In this document: one piece after another, positions 17,837 through 26,708 of the stretch
Numbering within the stretch: the first letter of the stretch is position 1
Layout: the number at the start of each line of letters is the position of its first letter
Assembly (NCBI GenBank): GCA_900473185.1
Contig: UCKU01000002.1
Coordinates: 1 to 43,923 of the forward strand
Source: Hyphomicrobiales bacterium
GTDB lineage: Bacteria; Pseudomonadota; Alphaproteobacteria; Rhizobiales; Rhizobiaceae
Reading direction: 5' to 3'
DNA: 43,923 nt
The notes under the pieces: generated by a model
Database searches by the model: none
What the model saw: the letters and a program-made list of their open reading frames with translations, nothing else
Told to the model about the DNA's origin: nothing
Translations under genes and position numbers: made by a program

Positions 17837-19060
17837 TTATTTCTTCAGGTTACGCTTGCCGAGCGTGCGCAGACGCAGCGCGTTGAGCTTGATGAAGCCG
17901 GCGGCATCCTTCTGGTCGTAAGCGCCCTGGTCGTCTTCGAAAGTGACGAGCTTGTCGGAATAGAGCGACTTTTCGCTCTCGCGGCCGATGACCATGACAT
18001 TGCCCTTGTAGAGCTTCAGCGTCACTTCACCTTCGACATGCTCCTGGCTCTTGTCGATGAGCGCCTGCAGCATTTCACGCTCCGGCGAGAACCAGAAGCC
18101 ATAGTAGATGAGCTCGGCATAACGCGGCATCAGCTCGTCCTTGAGATGAGCAGCACCCCGGTCGAGCGTGATCGACTCGATAGCGCGGTGCGCTGCGAGC
18201 AGGATTGTGCCGCCGGGTGTCTCATACACACCGCGCGACTTCATGCCGACGTAGCGGTTCTCGACGAGGTCGAGGCGGCCGATGCCGTTGTCGCGGCCGT
18301 AATTGTTGAGGGTCGCGAGCAGCGTTGCCGGCGACATCTCGACGCCGTTGATCGAGACGGCATCACCCTTGCGGAAACCGACCTTGATGGTAGTCGCCTT
18401 GTCGGGCGCTGCTTCCGGCGAAATGGTGCGCATATGCACATATTCAGGCGCTTCCTGCGCTGGATCTTCCAGAACCTTGCCCTCGGAAGAGGAGTGCAGC
18501 AGGTTGGCATCGACGGAGAAGGGAGCTTCGCCCTTCTTGTCCTTGGCGACCGGGATCTGGTGCTTCTCGGCAAATTCCAGCAGATCGGTACGGCTCTTGA
18601 AGGACCAGTCGCGCCATGGTGCGATGATCTTGATATCGGGATTCAGCGCATAGGCCGAAAGCTCGAAACGAACCTGGTCGTTGCCCTTGCCTGTCGCGCC
18701 GTGCGCGATCGCATCGGCGCCGGTCTTCCGCGCGATATCGATGAGGTGCTTGGAAATCAGCGGACGGGCAATCGAAGTGCCGAGCAGGTAGACACCTTCA
18801 TAGACAGCATTGGCACGGAACATTGGGAAGACGAAATCGCGCACGAATTCCTCGCGTACGTCCTCGATATAGATCTCCTTGATACCGAGCATCTCGGCCT
18901 TCTTGCGCGCCGGCTCCAGCTCTTCGCCCTGGCCGAGATCGGCCGTGAAGGTGACGACTTCAGCGCCGAGTTCGGTCTGCAGCCACTTCAGGATGATCGA
19001 GGTATCGAGACCGCCCGAATAAGCGAGCACGACTTTCTTCACGTCTTTGTATGATGCCAT
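17837..19060 (-). CDS. argG: Argininosuccinate synthase
   Basis: ArgG condenses citrulline and aspartate with ATP to argininosuccinate, the penultimate step of arginine synthesis. The 407-residue protein starts [21 protein letters not shown], where the PP-loop (residues 12-20) binds ATP. It carries [16 protein letters not shown] and the later [33 protein letters not shown] and [13 protein letters not shown] motifs. The open frame extends upstream for 257 codons into the opposite-strand SDR gene, but that part has no family match, so I start at the ATG at 19060. It is divergent from the SDR gene and followed by a terminator. Confidence 0.97.
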   Translation of the reverse strand: MASYKDVKKVVLAYSGGLDTSIILKWLQTELGAEVVTFTADLGQGEELEPARKKAEMLGIKEIYIEDVREEFVRDFVFPMFRANAVYEGVYLLGTSIARPLISKHLIDIARKTGADAIAHGATGKGNDQVRFELSAYALNPDIKIIAPWRDWSFKSRTDLLEFAEKHQIPVAKDKKGEAPFSVDANLLHSSSEGKVLEDPAQEAPEYVHMRTISPEAAPDKATTIKVGFRKGDAVSINGVEMSPATLLATLNNYGRDNGIGRLDLVENRYVGMKSRGVYETPGGTILLAAHRAIESITLDRGAAHLKDELMPRYAELIYYGFWFSPEREMLQALIDKSQEHVEGEVTLKLYKGNVMVIGRESEKSLYSDKLVTFEDDQGAYDQKDAAGFIKLNALRLRTLGKRNLKK

Positions 19061-19190
19061 GATGATGAGGTCCGTTGCATAGAGGCCGCGGCACACCCGC
19101 AAAGCCCGGTATCGCGGCACTTTTAGCGAGATTAGCGCGTGACGCAAGGGCAAGCAGGATAGCAACCGGTCCGATAGGGCTCGATAAGGT

Positions 19191-19218
19191 TTGACAGCAC
19201 GGAACCGGAGCCCATATT
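19191..19218 (+). promoter_or_regulatory. Candidate promoter of the SDR gene
   Basis: A perfect TTGACA -35 hexamer (19191-19196) stands 16 bases before CATATT (19213-19218), which matches TATAAT at four positions. Transcription would begin near 19225, about 34 bases before the GTG start, behind a GAGGAGAGG ribosome binding site. Confidence 0.5.
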
Positions 19219-19258
19219 CGGCATCGTCCGAACAATGCTCTGAGGAGAGGCCAGTCCC

Positions 19259-20110
19259 GTGACGAATATTCAAAACATTTTCAAGCAATCCAATGTTGCC
19301 GTCATCACCGGCGGTGCTTCCGGCATCGGCCTTGCCACCGCGAAATATTTCGCCGGGACCGGCATGAGCGTCGTGATCGCCGATCTCGGCGGCGACAGGC
19401 TGGCGGATGCCCGCGCCGAACTCGAGGCAATCGCCGGCCAGGAACACGTGATGGCGGTCGAGACCGATGTCTCCCAGAGGGAGCAGATCGAAGCTCTCGA
19501 GCGCGCCGTCATCCAGCGCTTCGGCCGCGTGCACGTGCTGATGAACAATGCCGGTATTGGTCCGGAAACTTCGATCTTCAGCGCCCAGGCAGGCTGGGAC
19601 AATATTCTCGCCGTCAATCTCCTCGGCGTCATCAACGGCGTCAGAACCTTCGGTCCCGGCATGATCGCCCATAACGAACCCGGCCTGATCATCAACACCG
19701 GCTCCAAGCAAGGCATCACCACGCCACCCGGCAACCCCGCCTACAATGTCTCCAAGGCCGGTGTGAAGGTCTTCACCGAAGCACTCGAACATGAGCTGCG
19801 TAACACTGAAGGTGCCGGTATTTCCGCGCACCTGCTGATCCCGGGTTTCGTCTTCACCGGTCTCACCAAAGGCGACCGCAGGGAAAAGCCTGCCGGCGCC
19901 TGGACGCCGGAACAGACGGTTGATTTCATGGTCGAGAGCCTTGAGCGCGGCGATTTCTACATCCTATGCCCCGATAACGACGTCGCCCGCCCGGTCGACG
20001 AACGCCGCATGGCCTGGGCGATTGGCGATATCATCGAGAACCGTCCGCCGCTGTCGCGCTGGCACAAGGACTATGCCGACAAGTTCAAGGCCTTCCTCGA
20101 ACAGAAGTAA
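19259..20110 (+). CDS. SDR family oxidoreductase
   Basis: This 283-residue classical short-chain dehydrogenase uses NAD(P)H. It has the cofactor motif TGGASGIG (residues 17-24), NNAG with the following [10 protein letters not shown], the catalytic Ser in NTGSKQG, and YNVSKAG, which carries the Tyr and Lys. PGFVFTGL closes the cofactor site. The substrate is unknown. The start is GTG at 19259, preceded by GAGGAGAGG; no better ATG is in frame. It is divergent from argG, and a LysE-family gene follows 88 bases after its stop. Confidence 0.92.
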   Translation: MTNIQNIFKQSNVAVITGGASGIGLATAKYFAGTGMSVVIADLGGDRLADARAELEAIAGQEHVMAVETDVSQREQIEALERAVIQRFGRVHVLMNNAGIGPETSIFSAQAGWDNILAVNLLGVINGVRTFGPGMIAHNEPGLIINTGSKQGITTPPGNPAYNVSKAGVKVFTEALEHELRNTEGAGISAHLLIPGFVFTGLTKGDRREKPAGAWTPEQTVDFMVESLERGDFYILCPDNDVARPVDERRMAWAIGDIIENRPPLSRWHKDYADKFKAFLEQK

Positions 20111-20198
20111 TCGGGGCCATCACAAGGTTTGATTGGTAATTTTCTGGAAGCCGGGTAAGAGATCGTCAGAACTTTTCCGGCTTTCAGAAGAGTAGACC

Positions 20199-20840
20199 AT
20201 GGATTTCCTGCCGAGCTTTCCGACGCTTCTCGCCTTTGCCGCCGCCACGCTGTTGCTGGCGGCAACCCCCGGCCCTGACATGACCCTGTCGATCAGCCGT
20301 GCACTTGCACAGGGCAAGAAGGCAGCGCTTTTCGTGGTGCTCGGCACGAGCCTCGGCATCGTCGTGCACACGATGCTGGTTGCCTTCGGCATTTCGGCGC
20401 TGATTACCGCTTCCCCGACCGCCTTCCTGATCCTGAAGACCGGCGGTGCGGCCTATCTCTTCTGGCTGGCCGTGCAGGCGATCCGCTACGGCTCCAAGCT
20501 GACTGTTGCCAAGGTCGAAGGCCCGAAGGGCACGATCCTCTCGAACATCTCCTCGGGTTTCTGGGTCAACCTGCTGAACCCGAAGGTCATCATCTTCTTC
20601 ATGACCTTCCTGCCGCAGTTCGTCAGCGCCAACGATCCCGCCGTCACGCACAAGCTGCTCTTCCTCGGCCTCTGCTTCATCGTGATCGGCATGCCGGTCA
20701 ATGCTGCTGTCGTCATGGCGGCCGACTGGCTGTCGAACTGGCTGCAGAACAACAGGAAGGTGCTGCGTGGCATGGACTATACCTTCGCCGGCGTCTTCTC
20801 GGTCTTTGCCGCCAAGATCCTGCTCACACAGGCACGCTGA
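20199..20840 (+). CDS. LysE/RhtB family translocator
   Basis: This 213-residue protein is a LysE-superfamily exporter: LLLAATPGPDMTLSISRALAQGKKAALFVVLGTSLGI at the N-terminus, GFWVNLLNPKVIIFFMTFLPQFV in the middle, and AAVVMAADWLSNWLQ near the end. Five to six membrane segments are visible. The ATPGPD motif marks the RhtB-type subgroup. It is the second LysE protein within 3.2 kb; the first is at 17058-17699, and argG and the SDR lie between. Its 3' end is 8 bases from that of the ABC ATPase on the other strand. Confidence 0.9.
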   Translation: MDFLPSFPTLLAFAAATLLLAATPGPDMTLSISRALAQGKKAALFVVLGTSLGIVVHTMLVAFGISALITASPTAFLILKTGGAAYLFWLAVQAIRYGSKLTVAKVEGPKGTILSNISSGFWVNLLNPKVIIFFMTFLPQFVSANDPAVTHKLLFLGLCFIVIGMPVNAAVVMAADWLSNWLQNNRKVLRGMDYTFAGVFSVFAAKILLTQAR

Positions 20841-20848
20841 TCAGCTAA

Positions 20849-21643
20849 TCAACCAATCAGCAGGGCATCGTCATCGAGCGTCTGCCCGCGCATCTTGCGG
20901 AACATGGCGATCAGGTCTTCAACCTGCAGGTTCTTCCTGTTGTCGCCGGCAACGTCGAGAACGATCTCGCCGCCATGCAACATGATCGTGCGGTGGCCGT
21001 AGTCCAGCGCCTGCCGCATGGAATGCGTCACCATCATCGTCGTCAGCTTGCGCTCCGAGACGATCTTCTGCGTAAGGTTCATCACGAACTCCGCCATACC
21101 AGGATCGAGCGCTGCCGTATGTTCATCGAGCAGCAGCACTTCAGAGCCGGCAAGTGTCGCCATGACGAGCGACACGGCCTGCCTCTGGCCGCCCGATAGG
21201 AGATCCATTCGGTCCTTCAACCGGTTTTCCAGCCCGAGGTTCAGCTCAGCGATCCGCTCCCGGAAATAGTCGCGTCTATTGCCGCCAAGCGCCGATGCAA
21301 GCCCGCGTTTTTCGCCACGGCGGGCGGCGAGAGCAAGGTTCTCCTCGATCGACAGCGCGCCACAGCTTCCCGTCAGCGGATCCTGGAAGACACGTGCCAC
21401 CAGACCGGCGCGCGCCGATGTGGACTTGCGCGTTACATCGGTCTTGCCGATCAGAACCGAGCCTTCACTCGGAATGACATCGCCAGCAAGCACGCCGAGC
21501 AATGTCGATTTGCCGGCGCCGTTGGAGCCGATGACGGTAACGAAAGAGCCCTCCTCAATAGTGAGGCTGACGCCGTTCAGCGCCTGTTTCTGCAGCGGCG
21601 TGCCGCGCCCGAAGATGACCTTGATATCCTTGACGCTGATCAT
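20849..21643 (-). CDS. ABC transporter ATP-binding protein (COG1101 type)
   Basis: This 264-residue ATPase energises the transporter with the permease and binding protein just upstream. The Walker A motif is GSNGAGKST (residues 39-47), the signature is LSGGQRQ and Walker B is LLLDEHTAALDP, followed by MVTHSMRQAL. I chose the ATG at 21643, which overlaps the permease stop by 4 bases (ATGA); the 51 codons of open frame upstream are read through the permease gene and have no match. It is the last gene of the operon and converges on the LysE gene. Confidence 0.93.
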   Translation of the reverse strand: MISVKDIKVIFGRGTPLQKQALNGVSLTIEEGSFVTVIGSNGAGKSTLLGVLAGDVIPSEGSVLIGKTDVTRKSTSARAGLVARVFQDPLTGSCGALSIEENLALAARRGEKRGLASALGGNRRDYFRERIAELNLGLENRLKDRMDLLSGGQRQAVSLVMATLAGSEVLLLDEHTAALDPGMAEFVMNLTQKIVSERKLTTMMVTHSMRQALDYGHRTIMLHGGEIVLDVAGDNRKNLQVEDLIAMFRKMRGQTLDDDALLIG

Positions 21644-22518
21644 GATGCGGCACCTCCGCGAAGGCGGGGAAGAATGAGCGCGACCGTCACGAGAACCGCC
21701 GTGACGAAATTGAGATCGGAGGCCTGCAGGCCAATGACATCGCTCGACAGCGCAAGCTGGATGGCGATGCGGTAGATGATCGAGCCGAACACGCATCCGA
21801 CAAGCGCAATCAGCAGCCCCCGCCGCCCAAGCAGCGTCTCGCCGATGATGACCGCAGCAAGGCCGACGACGATGGTGCCGACACCCGAAGTGACATCCGC
21901 AAAACCGTTGGTCTGCGCAAAGAGCGCGCCGCCAAGCGCCACCAGCGCATTGGAAATCGCCATGCCCAGATAGATCTGCCGGCTGGTATCGACGCCCTGG
22001 GCGCGGGCCATGCGGGCATTGGCGCCTGTCGCGCGCATCGCAAGCCCGGCATCGCTTTCAAGGAAGCGCCAAACGACAATGACAGCGATGACAACCAGAA
22101 CGCCGACGAAAAGCGGCCGCACGTAAAAATCTCTGAGCCCATGGCCGAAGAAGGGGCTGATCATCGTATCGGCATTGATGAGCGCGACATTCGGCTTTCC
22201 CATCACCCGCAGATTGACGGAAAAAAGCGCGATCATCGTCAGGATCGAAGCGAGAAGGTTGAGGATCTTGAAGCGCACATTCAGCAGTGCCGTCACCATG
22301 CCGGCCGCAGAACCCGCACCCATCGCAATCAGCGCCGCCAGCCAGGCATTGACGCCGGCAATGATCAGCACGGCCGTGACGGCTGCACCGAGCGGAAACG
22401 AGCCGTCCACCGTCAGGTCCGGAAAATCGAGGACGCGGAAGGCAAGATAGACGCCGAGGGCGACGAAGGAATAGACCAGGCCGAGCTCGACGGCCCCCCA
22501 GAATGCGATTTGGCTCAA
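21640..22518 (-). CDS. ABC transporter permease (COG4120 type)
   Basis: This 292-residue permease has about eight to nine membrane segments: GLVYSFVALGVYLAFRVLDFPDLTVDGSF, LLASILTMIALFSVNLRVMG and similar. The LDFPDLTVDGSFPLGAA segment and the RATGANARMARAQGVD motif are typical of the branched-chain-type permeases that partner COG2984 binding proteins. It sits in the inner membrane. The binding-protein gene is upstream, with a long hairpin between; the ATPase follows with a 4-base overlap. The ligand is unknown. Confidence 0.92.
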   Translation of the reverse strand: MSQIAFWGAVELGLVYSFVALGVYLAFRVLDFPDLTVDGSFPLGAAVTAVLIIAGVNAWLAALIAMGAGSAAGMVTALLNVRFKILNLLASILTMIALFSVNLRVMGKPNVALINADTMISPFFGHGLRDFYVRPLFVGVLVVIAVIVVWRFLESDAGLAMRATGANARMARAQGVDTSRQIYLGMAISNALVALGGALFAQTNGFADVTSGVGTIVVGLAAVIIGETLLGRRGLLIALVGCVFGSIIYRIAIQLALSSDVIGLQASDLNFVTAVLVTVALILPRLRGGAAS

Positions 22519-22575
22519 GGCTTTCGGCCCCTTTTTGTATCCGTTTCGCCCGTCGCGAAACGGAAGCGTTTTAAT

Positions 22576-22615
22576 ATGATCAGCCGCCCCCGTGCAAACG
22601 GGAGCGGCTGATCAT
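22576..22615 (-). other. Intercistronic hairpin between the binding-protein and permease genes
   Basis: Twelve perfect base pairs (ATGATCAGCCGC at 22576-22587, GCGGCTGATCAT at 22604-22615) enclose a further CCCGT/ACGGG stem. It begins 27 bases after the binding-protein stop and lies 58 bases before the permease start. No T-run follows on the minus strand, so it is more likely an mRNA-stabilising or partial attenuator structure than a full terminator. Confidence 0.75.
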
Positions 22616-22641
22616 GACTAAGACTTTGGAACGACAGTCGA

Positions 22642-23595
22642 TTATTCGATGACTTTGTTGGCCCGCGACACAACGCTCTCGGGCAGGGTCACACCCATCT
22701 TCGCCGCAGCAGACTTATTGATGACAAGGTCGCTGCCGGCTGCGGTCTTCACCGCGATATCGCCAGGCTTTTCACCCTTCAGCACGCGCACGACGATCTC
22801 GCCCGTCTGCTTGCCAACGTCATAGTAATTGAAGCCGAGCGCTGCGATAGAGCCGCGCGAAACGGAATCCGTATCGGCGGTGAAGAGCGGCAGCTTGCTT
22901 TCTTCGGCAACGGCAACCGCACCTTCGAGCGCCGAGATGATCGTGTTGTCGGTCGGGATGTAGATCGCATCGGCACGGCCAACGAGCGCACGCGCTGCAC
23001 CCTGCACTTCAGCGGACTTCGTCGCGGCAGATTCGACGATCGTGATGCCGGCCTTGTCGGCTTCGGCCTTCAGCGCTGCCAGCAGCGAGACGGAGTTCGC
23101 CTCGCCGGAATTGTAAAGATAGCCAATCGTCTTTACGTTCGGCAAGATTTCCTTGATCAGCGCGATGTGCTCGCCGACCGGCGACATGTCGGAAAGACCG
23201 GTCACGTTGCCACCCGGCTTGTCCATGTTCTTGACGAGTTGCGCGCCCAGCGGATCGGACACGGCAGTGAAGACGACAGGAATATCGCGCGTCGCGGAAA
23301 CGACGGCCTGGGCGGACGGCGTGGAGATCGGCACGATGACATTGGGTTCGTCACCCGCGAACTGGCGGGCGATCTGGGCTGCCGTTGCCGGATTGCCCTG
23401 CGCGGATTCGAAGACGAACTTGAGGTTCTCGCCTTCCTTGTAGCCGGCAGCGGCCAGCGCATCGCGTACGCCGTTGCGGGCTGCATCGAGCGCCGGATGT
23501 TCGACGATCGCGGTTACGGCAACCGTGACGTCATCGGCCTGCGCCGGCAGCGTCAGGGCCAAAGTTGCGGCAAAAGCCAGAAGAATTGAACGCAT
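22642..23595 (-). CDS. ABC transporter substrate-binding protein (COG2984 type)
   Basis: This 317-residue protein begins with a signal peptide (MRSILLAFAATLALTLPAQA, cut after AQA) and acts in the periplasm. It belongs to the COG2984 family, some of whose Gram-positive members bind tryptophan or tyrosine: VTAIVEHPALDAARNGVRDALAAAGYKEGENL, then SDPLGAQLVKNMDKPGGNVTGLSD and IGYLYNSGEANS are family blocks. The ligand is unknown here. I chose the ATG at 23595, behind GGAGGA, over a GTG 30 bases upstream, because the signal peptide then starts properly. It is the first gene of the operon and is followed by an intercistronic hairpin. Confidence 0.92.
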   Translation of the reverse strand: MRSILLAFAATLALTLPAQADDVTVAVTAIVEHPALDAARNGVRDALAAAGYKEGENLKFVFESAQGNPATAAQIARQFAGDEPNVIVPISTPSAQAVVSATRDIPVVFTAVSDPLGAQLVKNMDKPGGNVTGLSDMSPVGEHIALIKEILPNVKTIGYLYNSGEANSVSLLAALKAEADKAGITIVESAATKSAEVQGAARALVGRADAIYIPTDNTIISALEGAVAVAEESKLPLFTADTDSVSRGSIAALGFNYYDVGKQTGEIVVRVLKGEKPGDIAVKTAAGSDLVINKSAAAKMGVTLPESVVSRANKVIE

Positions 23596-23688
23596 GAGTG
23601 TCCTCCAGGATGATTTTTGGGGCACTTTTAGGAAAAGCGCCCCCGTTAATCAATCGCGGAGAATTGTTGCGACGATCAAACTTGCTGA

Positions 23689-24924
23689 TCAGTCGTCCGC
23701 GCCATGGTTGGCGATCATCATCGCCTCGAAAGCAAGACGCTCGGTCTTGCGCATGCGTTCGGATTCCGACTTGAGCTGGCCGCAGGCGGCGAGAATGTCG
23801 CGGCCACGCGGCGTGCGGATCGGCGAAGCGTAGCCGGCCGAATTGATGAAATCAGCAAATTTCTCGATCTGCGCCCAGTCGGAACACTGGTAGTTCGTGC
23901 CCGGCCAGGGATTGAAAGGGATGAGATTGATCTTTGCCGGCACGCCTTTCAGAAGCTGGATCAGCCCCTTGGCGTCTTCCAGGCTGTCGTTGACGTCCTT
24001 CAGCATCACATATTCGAAGGTGATGCGTCGTGCATTCGAAAGACCGGGATAGTTCTTGCAGGCCTCGATCAATTCCTTCAGCGGATATTTCTTGTTGATC
24101 GGCACGAGGATATCGCGCAGGTCGTCGCGCACCGCATGCAGCGAGATTGCCAGCATCACGCCGATTTCGTCGCCAGTGCGGAAGATCTCAGGCACGACGC
24201 CGGAAGTGGAAAGCGTCACGCGGCGCTTGGACAATGACAGACCATCGCCGTCAGTAGCGATCAGCAGCGCCTGCTTCACGGCATCGAAATTATAGAGCGG
24301 CTCGCCCATGCCCATCATCACGATATTGCTGACCTTGCGGCCTTCGGAGGGCACCACGGCGCCGACAGGCACGTCGCGGTCCGGGAAGTCGCCCAGCCGG
24401 TCGCGGGCGAGCAAAAGCTGGGACAGAATTTCCTCGGCTGTCAGGTTGCGCACCAGCCGCTGCGTGCCGGTGTGACAGAAGGAACAGGTCAGCGTGCAGC
24501 CGACCTGGCTGGAAATGCAAAGCGTGCCGCGCCCTTCCTCGGGGATGTAGACGGCCTCGATCTCGACCGGCCGGCCCGCACCGCGCGGCGGAAAACGCAG
24601 CAGCCACTTGCGCGTGCCATCATTGGAAATCTGTTCTTCGACGATTTCAGGCCGGGCAATGGTGAAATGCTGCTTCAGCATCTCGCGCATGTCCTTGGCG
24701 ACATTCGTCATGTGATCGAAGTCGGAGACGCCGCGCACATAGATCCAGTTCCAGAGCTGCGAGACGCGCATCTTAATCTGCTTGTCCGGCACGCCCTTTT
24801 CGCGCAGCGCAGCACCCATTTCCTCGCGCGTCAGACCGATCAGCGACGGCTTTGGCGAAAGCTCAGTGCCGAGAGGCGCCCGAGCGGCGGGCTTGGCAAC
24901 GGTCATCGCATCCATAACGGACAT
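23689..24924 (-). CDS. rlmN: Dual-specificity rRNA/tRNA adenine-C2 methyltransferase RlmN
   Basis: RlmN is a radical SAM enzyme that methylates C2 of A2503 in 23S rRNA and A37 in some tRNAs. The 411-residue protein carries the cluster-binding C-x3-C-x2-C motif at Cys143, Cys147 and Cys150 (GCTLTCSFC). [29 protein letters not shown] and [14 protein letters not shown] are conserved, and [15 protein letters not shown] carries the methylated-intermediate Cys. Three near-N-terminal Met codons (24924, 24915, 24906) are possible starts; I take the longest. It is a single gene on the minus strand, 64 bases before the next gene's 5' region. Confidence 0.96.
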   Translation of the reverse strand: MSVMDAMTVAKPAARAPLGTELSPKPSLIGLTREEMGAALREKGVPDKQIKMRVSQLWNWIYVRGVSDFDHMTNVAKDMREMLKQHFTIARPEIVEEQISNDGTRKWLLRFPPRGAGRPVEIEAVYIPEEGRGTLCISSQVGCTLTCSFCHTGTQRLVRNLTAEEILSQLLLARDRLGDFPDRDVPVGAVVPSEGRKVSNIVMMGMGEPLYNFDAVKQALLIATDGDGLSLSKRRVTLSTSGVVPEIFRTGDEIGVMLAISLHAVRDDLRDILVPINKKYPLKELIEACKNYPGLSNARRITFEYVMLKDVNDSLEDAKGLIQLLKGVPAKINLIPFNPWPGTNYQCSDWAQIEKFADFINSAGYASPIRTPRGRDILAACGQLKSESERMRKTERLAFEAMMIANHGADD

Positions 24925-25133
24925 AATCTTCTAATCCCGAACTCAACATGGCAACCATCCCGGAAAGCCGGAAGACTTGCGGGGCCGTTGACGCATGATT
25001 GCAGAAATGAATGGGCGGAGCGGCGATGAGATCGCCATCCTTCCGCAGTTGCGCGCCGCTTTAGCATCATTTTCCCTCCACGTCACTAGACCCACGTATC
25101 GAGAGATGGAAGCGTCACTATAGATGGAAACGA

Positions 25134-25160
25134 CGAAGGCCGGCACAAGGCCGGCCTTCG
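25134..25160 (-). terminator. Hairpin after the IalB-family gene
   Basis: An 11-bp perfect stem (CGAAGGCCGGC and GCCGGCCTTCG, loop ACAAG) begins 24 bases after the stop. The following T-run on the minus strand is weak and broken, so termination is probable but not certain. Confidence 0.65.
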
Positions 25161-25183
25161 AAACATTGCCTTAATCAATCAGC

Positions 25184-25708
25184 TTACTTGCAGCTTTCGA
25201 TCTGCTTCAGTGCAGCCGAAATGCCCGAAAGCGAATAGCTGTAGGAGGTGCCGGTGCCCTTGCGCGAAACCGCGTTGACAGTCATGGAATGACCCGTCTT
25301 CATGGCTGCGACGAGCGCAGGCTCCTGCGCGGCGTTCTCGACCCAGGCGGCCTTGTCCTTGGTAAACATCACGAAGGTCTTGTTGTCGATGACGACGTTA
25401 ACCTTGGAGTTTTCCTGCAGCGAATAGCCCATCATCGCCTGCGGCTCGTAGGAGATGTTCTGGCCCGGGCGCTGCGACACGATGAAGAAGTTGTCGCCGT
25501 GATCGACGCTCGCCGGCTGCTTGGCGGTCGGCACCGAAAGCACGTAGCAGACGGTGGAGGCGCCCGATTTGTAGGAATAGGCGCCCCATGCCTGGAACTG
25601 CTGGATGCGGGTCGGCGCCGCTGCTGCTGATGCCGCCTGCTGCGCTGCCGCCACTCCGGACATAGCAATTGTGAGGGCGAAAGCGGATACGATACTTTTT
25701 ACGAACAT
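25184..25708 (-). CDS. IalB (invasion-associated locus B) family protein
   Basis: This 174-residue protein has a signal peptide (MFVKSIVSAFALTIAMSGVAAA) and the IalB fold: WGAYSYKSGASTVCYVLSVP, DNFFIVSQRPGQN, DNKTFVMFTKDKAAWVENAA and a C-terminal ALKQIESCK. The two Cys residues of the mature protein could form a disulphide. IalB-type proteins are periplasmic; in Bartonella the founding member affects entry into erythrocytes, but in rhizobia the role is unknown. It is a single gene, minus strand, with a hairpin after its stop. Confidence 0.9.
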   Translation of the reverse strand: MFVKSIVSAFALTIAMSGVAAAQQAASAAAAPTRIQQFQAWGAYSYKSGASTVCYVLSVPTAKQPASVDHGDNFFIVSQRPGQNISYEPQAMMGYSLQENSKVNVVIDNKTFVMFTKDKAAWVENAAQEPALVAAMKTGHSMTVNAVSRKGTGTSYSYSLSGISAALKQIESCK

Positions 25709-26034
25709 GGAATTCCTGCCGGTTCTTGCGGTTCAAGGCCCGAAGCGATCATTGCGGGCGGCGCATAATCACGATCTGCTTTATTTTGACTTAATTCAGG
25801 TTACCAAATGGTCAACAATGGCTGCGAATTGTCTCTGCCTGTTTCATTTTCGCCCGAGTGCTAACTGCGAACCGACAGCGGCGTGTTTAGCTGCGCGCTA
25901 TCCAGATGCCCCAGCCCATCGGTTCGGGTGAATTTAAGACACAAAGATTCAGGCAAGAGTTTGACCTTTCTAAAATCCGTTGTAGGTCGTTAAGATAAGG
26001 AAATTCAGACCGAAATCTTGACTGCAGGGAGTTC
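25709..26034. other. 326-base intergenic region between the IalB-family and ECF sigma genes
   Basis: The region holds no convincing reading frame. It is AT-richer than its neighbours, as expected for the divergent promoters of both flanking genes. I could not place a promoter with a good -35/-10 pair. TTGACC at 25961-25966 has no suitable -10 at the proper distance. No repeat or tRNA is visible. Confidence 0.6.
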
Positions 26035-26604
26035 GTGAGAGGGATGGATGCCGAGGAAAGACAGCGTTTCGCTGCCCTCGCAAAGGCCGTTGCCGATGAG
26101 CGCGACGAGTCCGCATTCTCCGTACTCTTCGACTATTTCGCACCGCGCCTGAAATCATGGCTGATGCGCCAGAAAATGACATCGGGCGAGGCCGAGGAGC
26201 TGGTCCAGGAAATCATGATCGTTCTCTGGCACAAGGCCGCTCTCTACGATCCGGCCCGCTCCTCGCTTTCCACCTGGCTTTTTTGCATCGCCCGCAACCG
26301 GCGCATCGATCTGCAGCGCCGCGCTCAGGTTCGTGTTCTCGATGGCGAGGATCCGACGCTGCAGCCGCCGGAGGAATTGCGCGCCGATGAGATCGTCGCT
26401 AATGACGACCGCGATGCGCAGGTGCGCGATGCCGTCAGTCAATTGCCCGAGGAGCAGCGGGCGCTGCTGCAGGCTGCCTTCTTCCTTGGCCAGTCGCATA
26501 CCGAAATCGCAGATGCGACCGGCCTGCCGCTCGGCACGGTGAAATCGCGCATCAGGCTCGCCTTCGGCAAGCTCAGAAACCTGCTGGAGCGGGAAGAGGT
26601 CTAA
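26035..26604 (+). CDS. ECF-type RNA polymerase sigma factor
   Basis: This 189-residue protein has sigma region 2 (FSVLFDYFAPRLKSWLMRQKMTSGEAEELVQEIMIVLWHKA then STWLFCIARNRRIDLQRR) and region 4 (LPEEQRALLQAAFFLGQSHTEIADATGLPLGTVKSRIRLAFGKLRNLL). The size suits an ECF sigma factor. The start is uncertain: GTG at 26035 lies 3 bases after AGGGAG, and the in-frame ATG at 26044 directly follows GAGAGGG. No anti-sigma gene follows: the next gene is on the opposite strand beyond a palindromic repeat. Its stop codon begins the repeat. The pattern looks like the RpoE/ChrR-associated ECF group, but I am not sure of that. Confidence 0.93.
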   Translation: MRGMDAEERQRFAALAKAVADERDESAFSVLFDYFAPRLKSWLMRQKMTSGEAEELVQEIMIVLWHKAALYDPARSSLSTWLFCIARNRRIDLQRRAQVRVLDGEDPTLQPPEELRADEIVANDDRDAQVRDAVSQLPEEQRALLQAAFFLGQSHTEIADATGLPLGTVKSRIRLAFGKLRNLLEREEV

Positions 26605-26708
26605 AGCATGTCGCGCAAAAGTGTGCAGCGGTTTTGCGATAACGACATGGGTAAAAACAAAGACCTAAAGCGCGGCGAGCGGATCTGAAAGATCGCGACG
26701 CGCTTTAG
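26602..26708. repeat. RIME-like double palindromic repeat
   Basis: Two palindromes stand side by side. The first pairs CATGTCG (26607-26613) with CGACATG (26643-26649) and, inside, CGCAAAA (26614-26620) with TTTTGCG (26632-26638). The second pairs TAAAGCGCG (26666-26674) with CGCGCTTTA (26699-26707), with GATC-TGAAA-GATC within. The arrangement matches my memory of the Rhizobium-specific intergenic mosaic element RIME. It starts at the stop codon of the ECF sigma gene and ends over the stop of the YkvA-type gene, so it lies between convergent genes. Confidence 0.85.

Noticed and set aside
19061..19831. A 257-codon N-terminal extension of argG in frame
   Set aside because: The residues have no family match, and the extension runs antisense through the SDR gene. 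The normal ArgG start is at 19060.
25961..26000. A possible promoter for the ECF sigma gene with TTGACC
   Set aside because: The only -10-like hexamer (TAAGAT) is 24 bases away, too far for a normal spacer.
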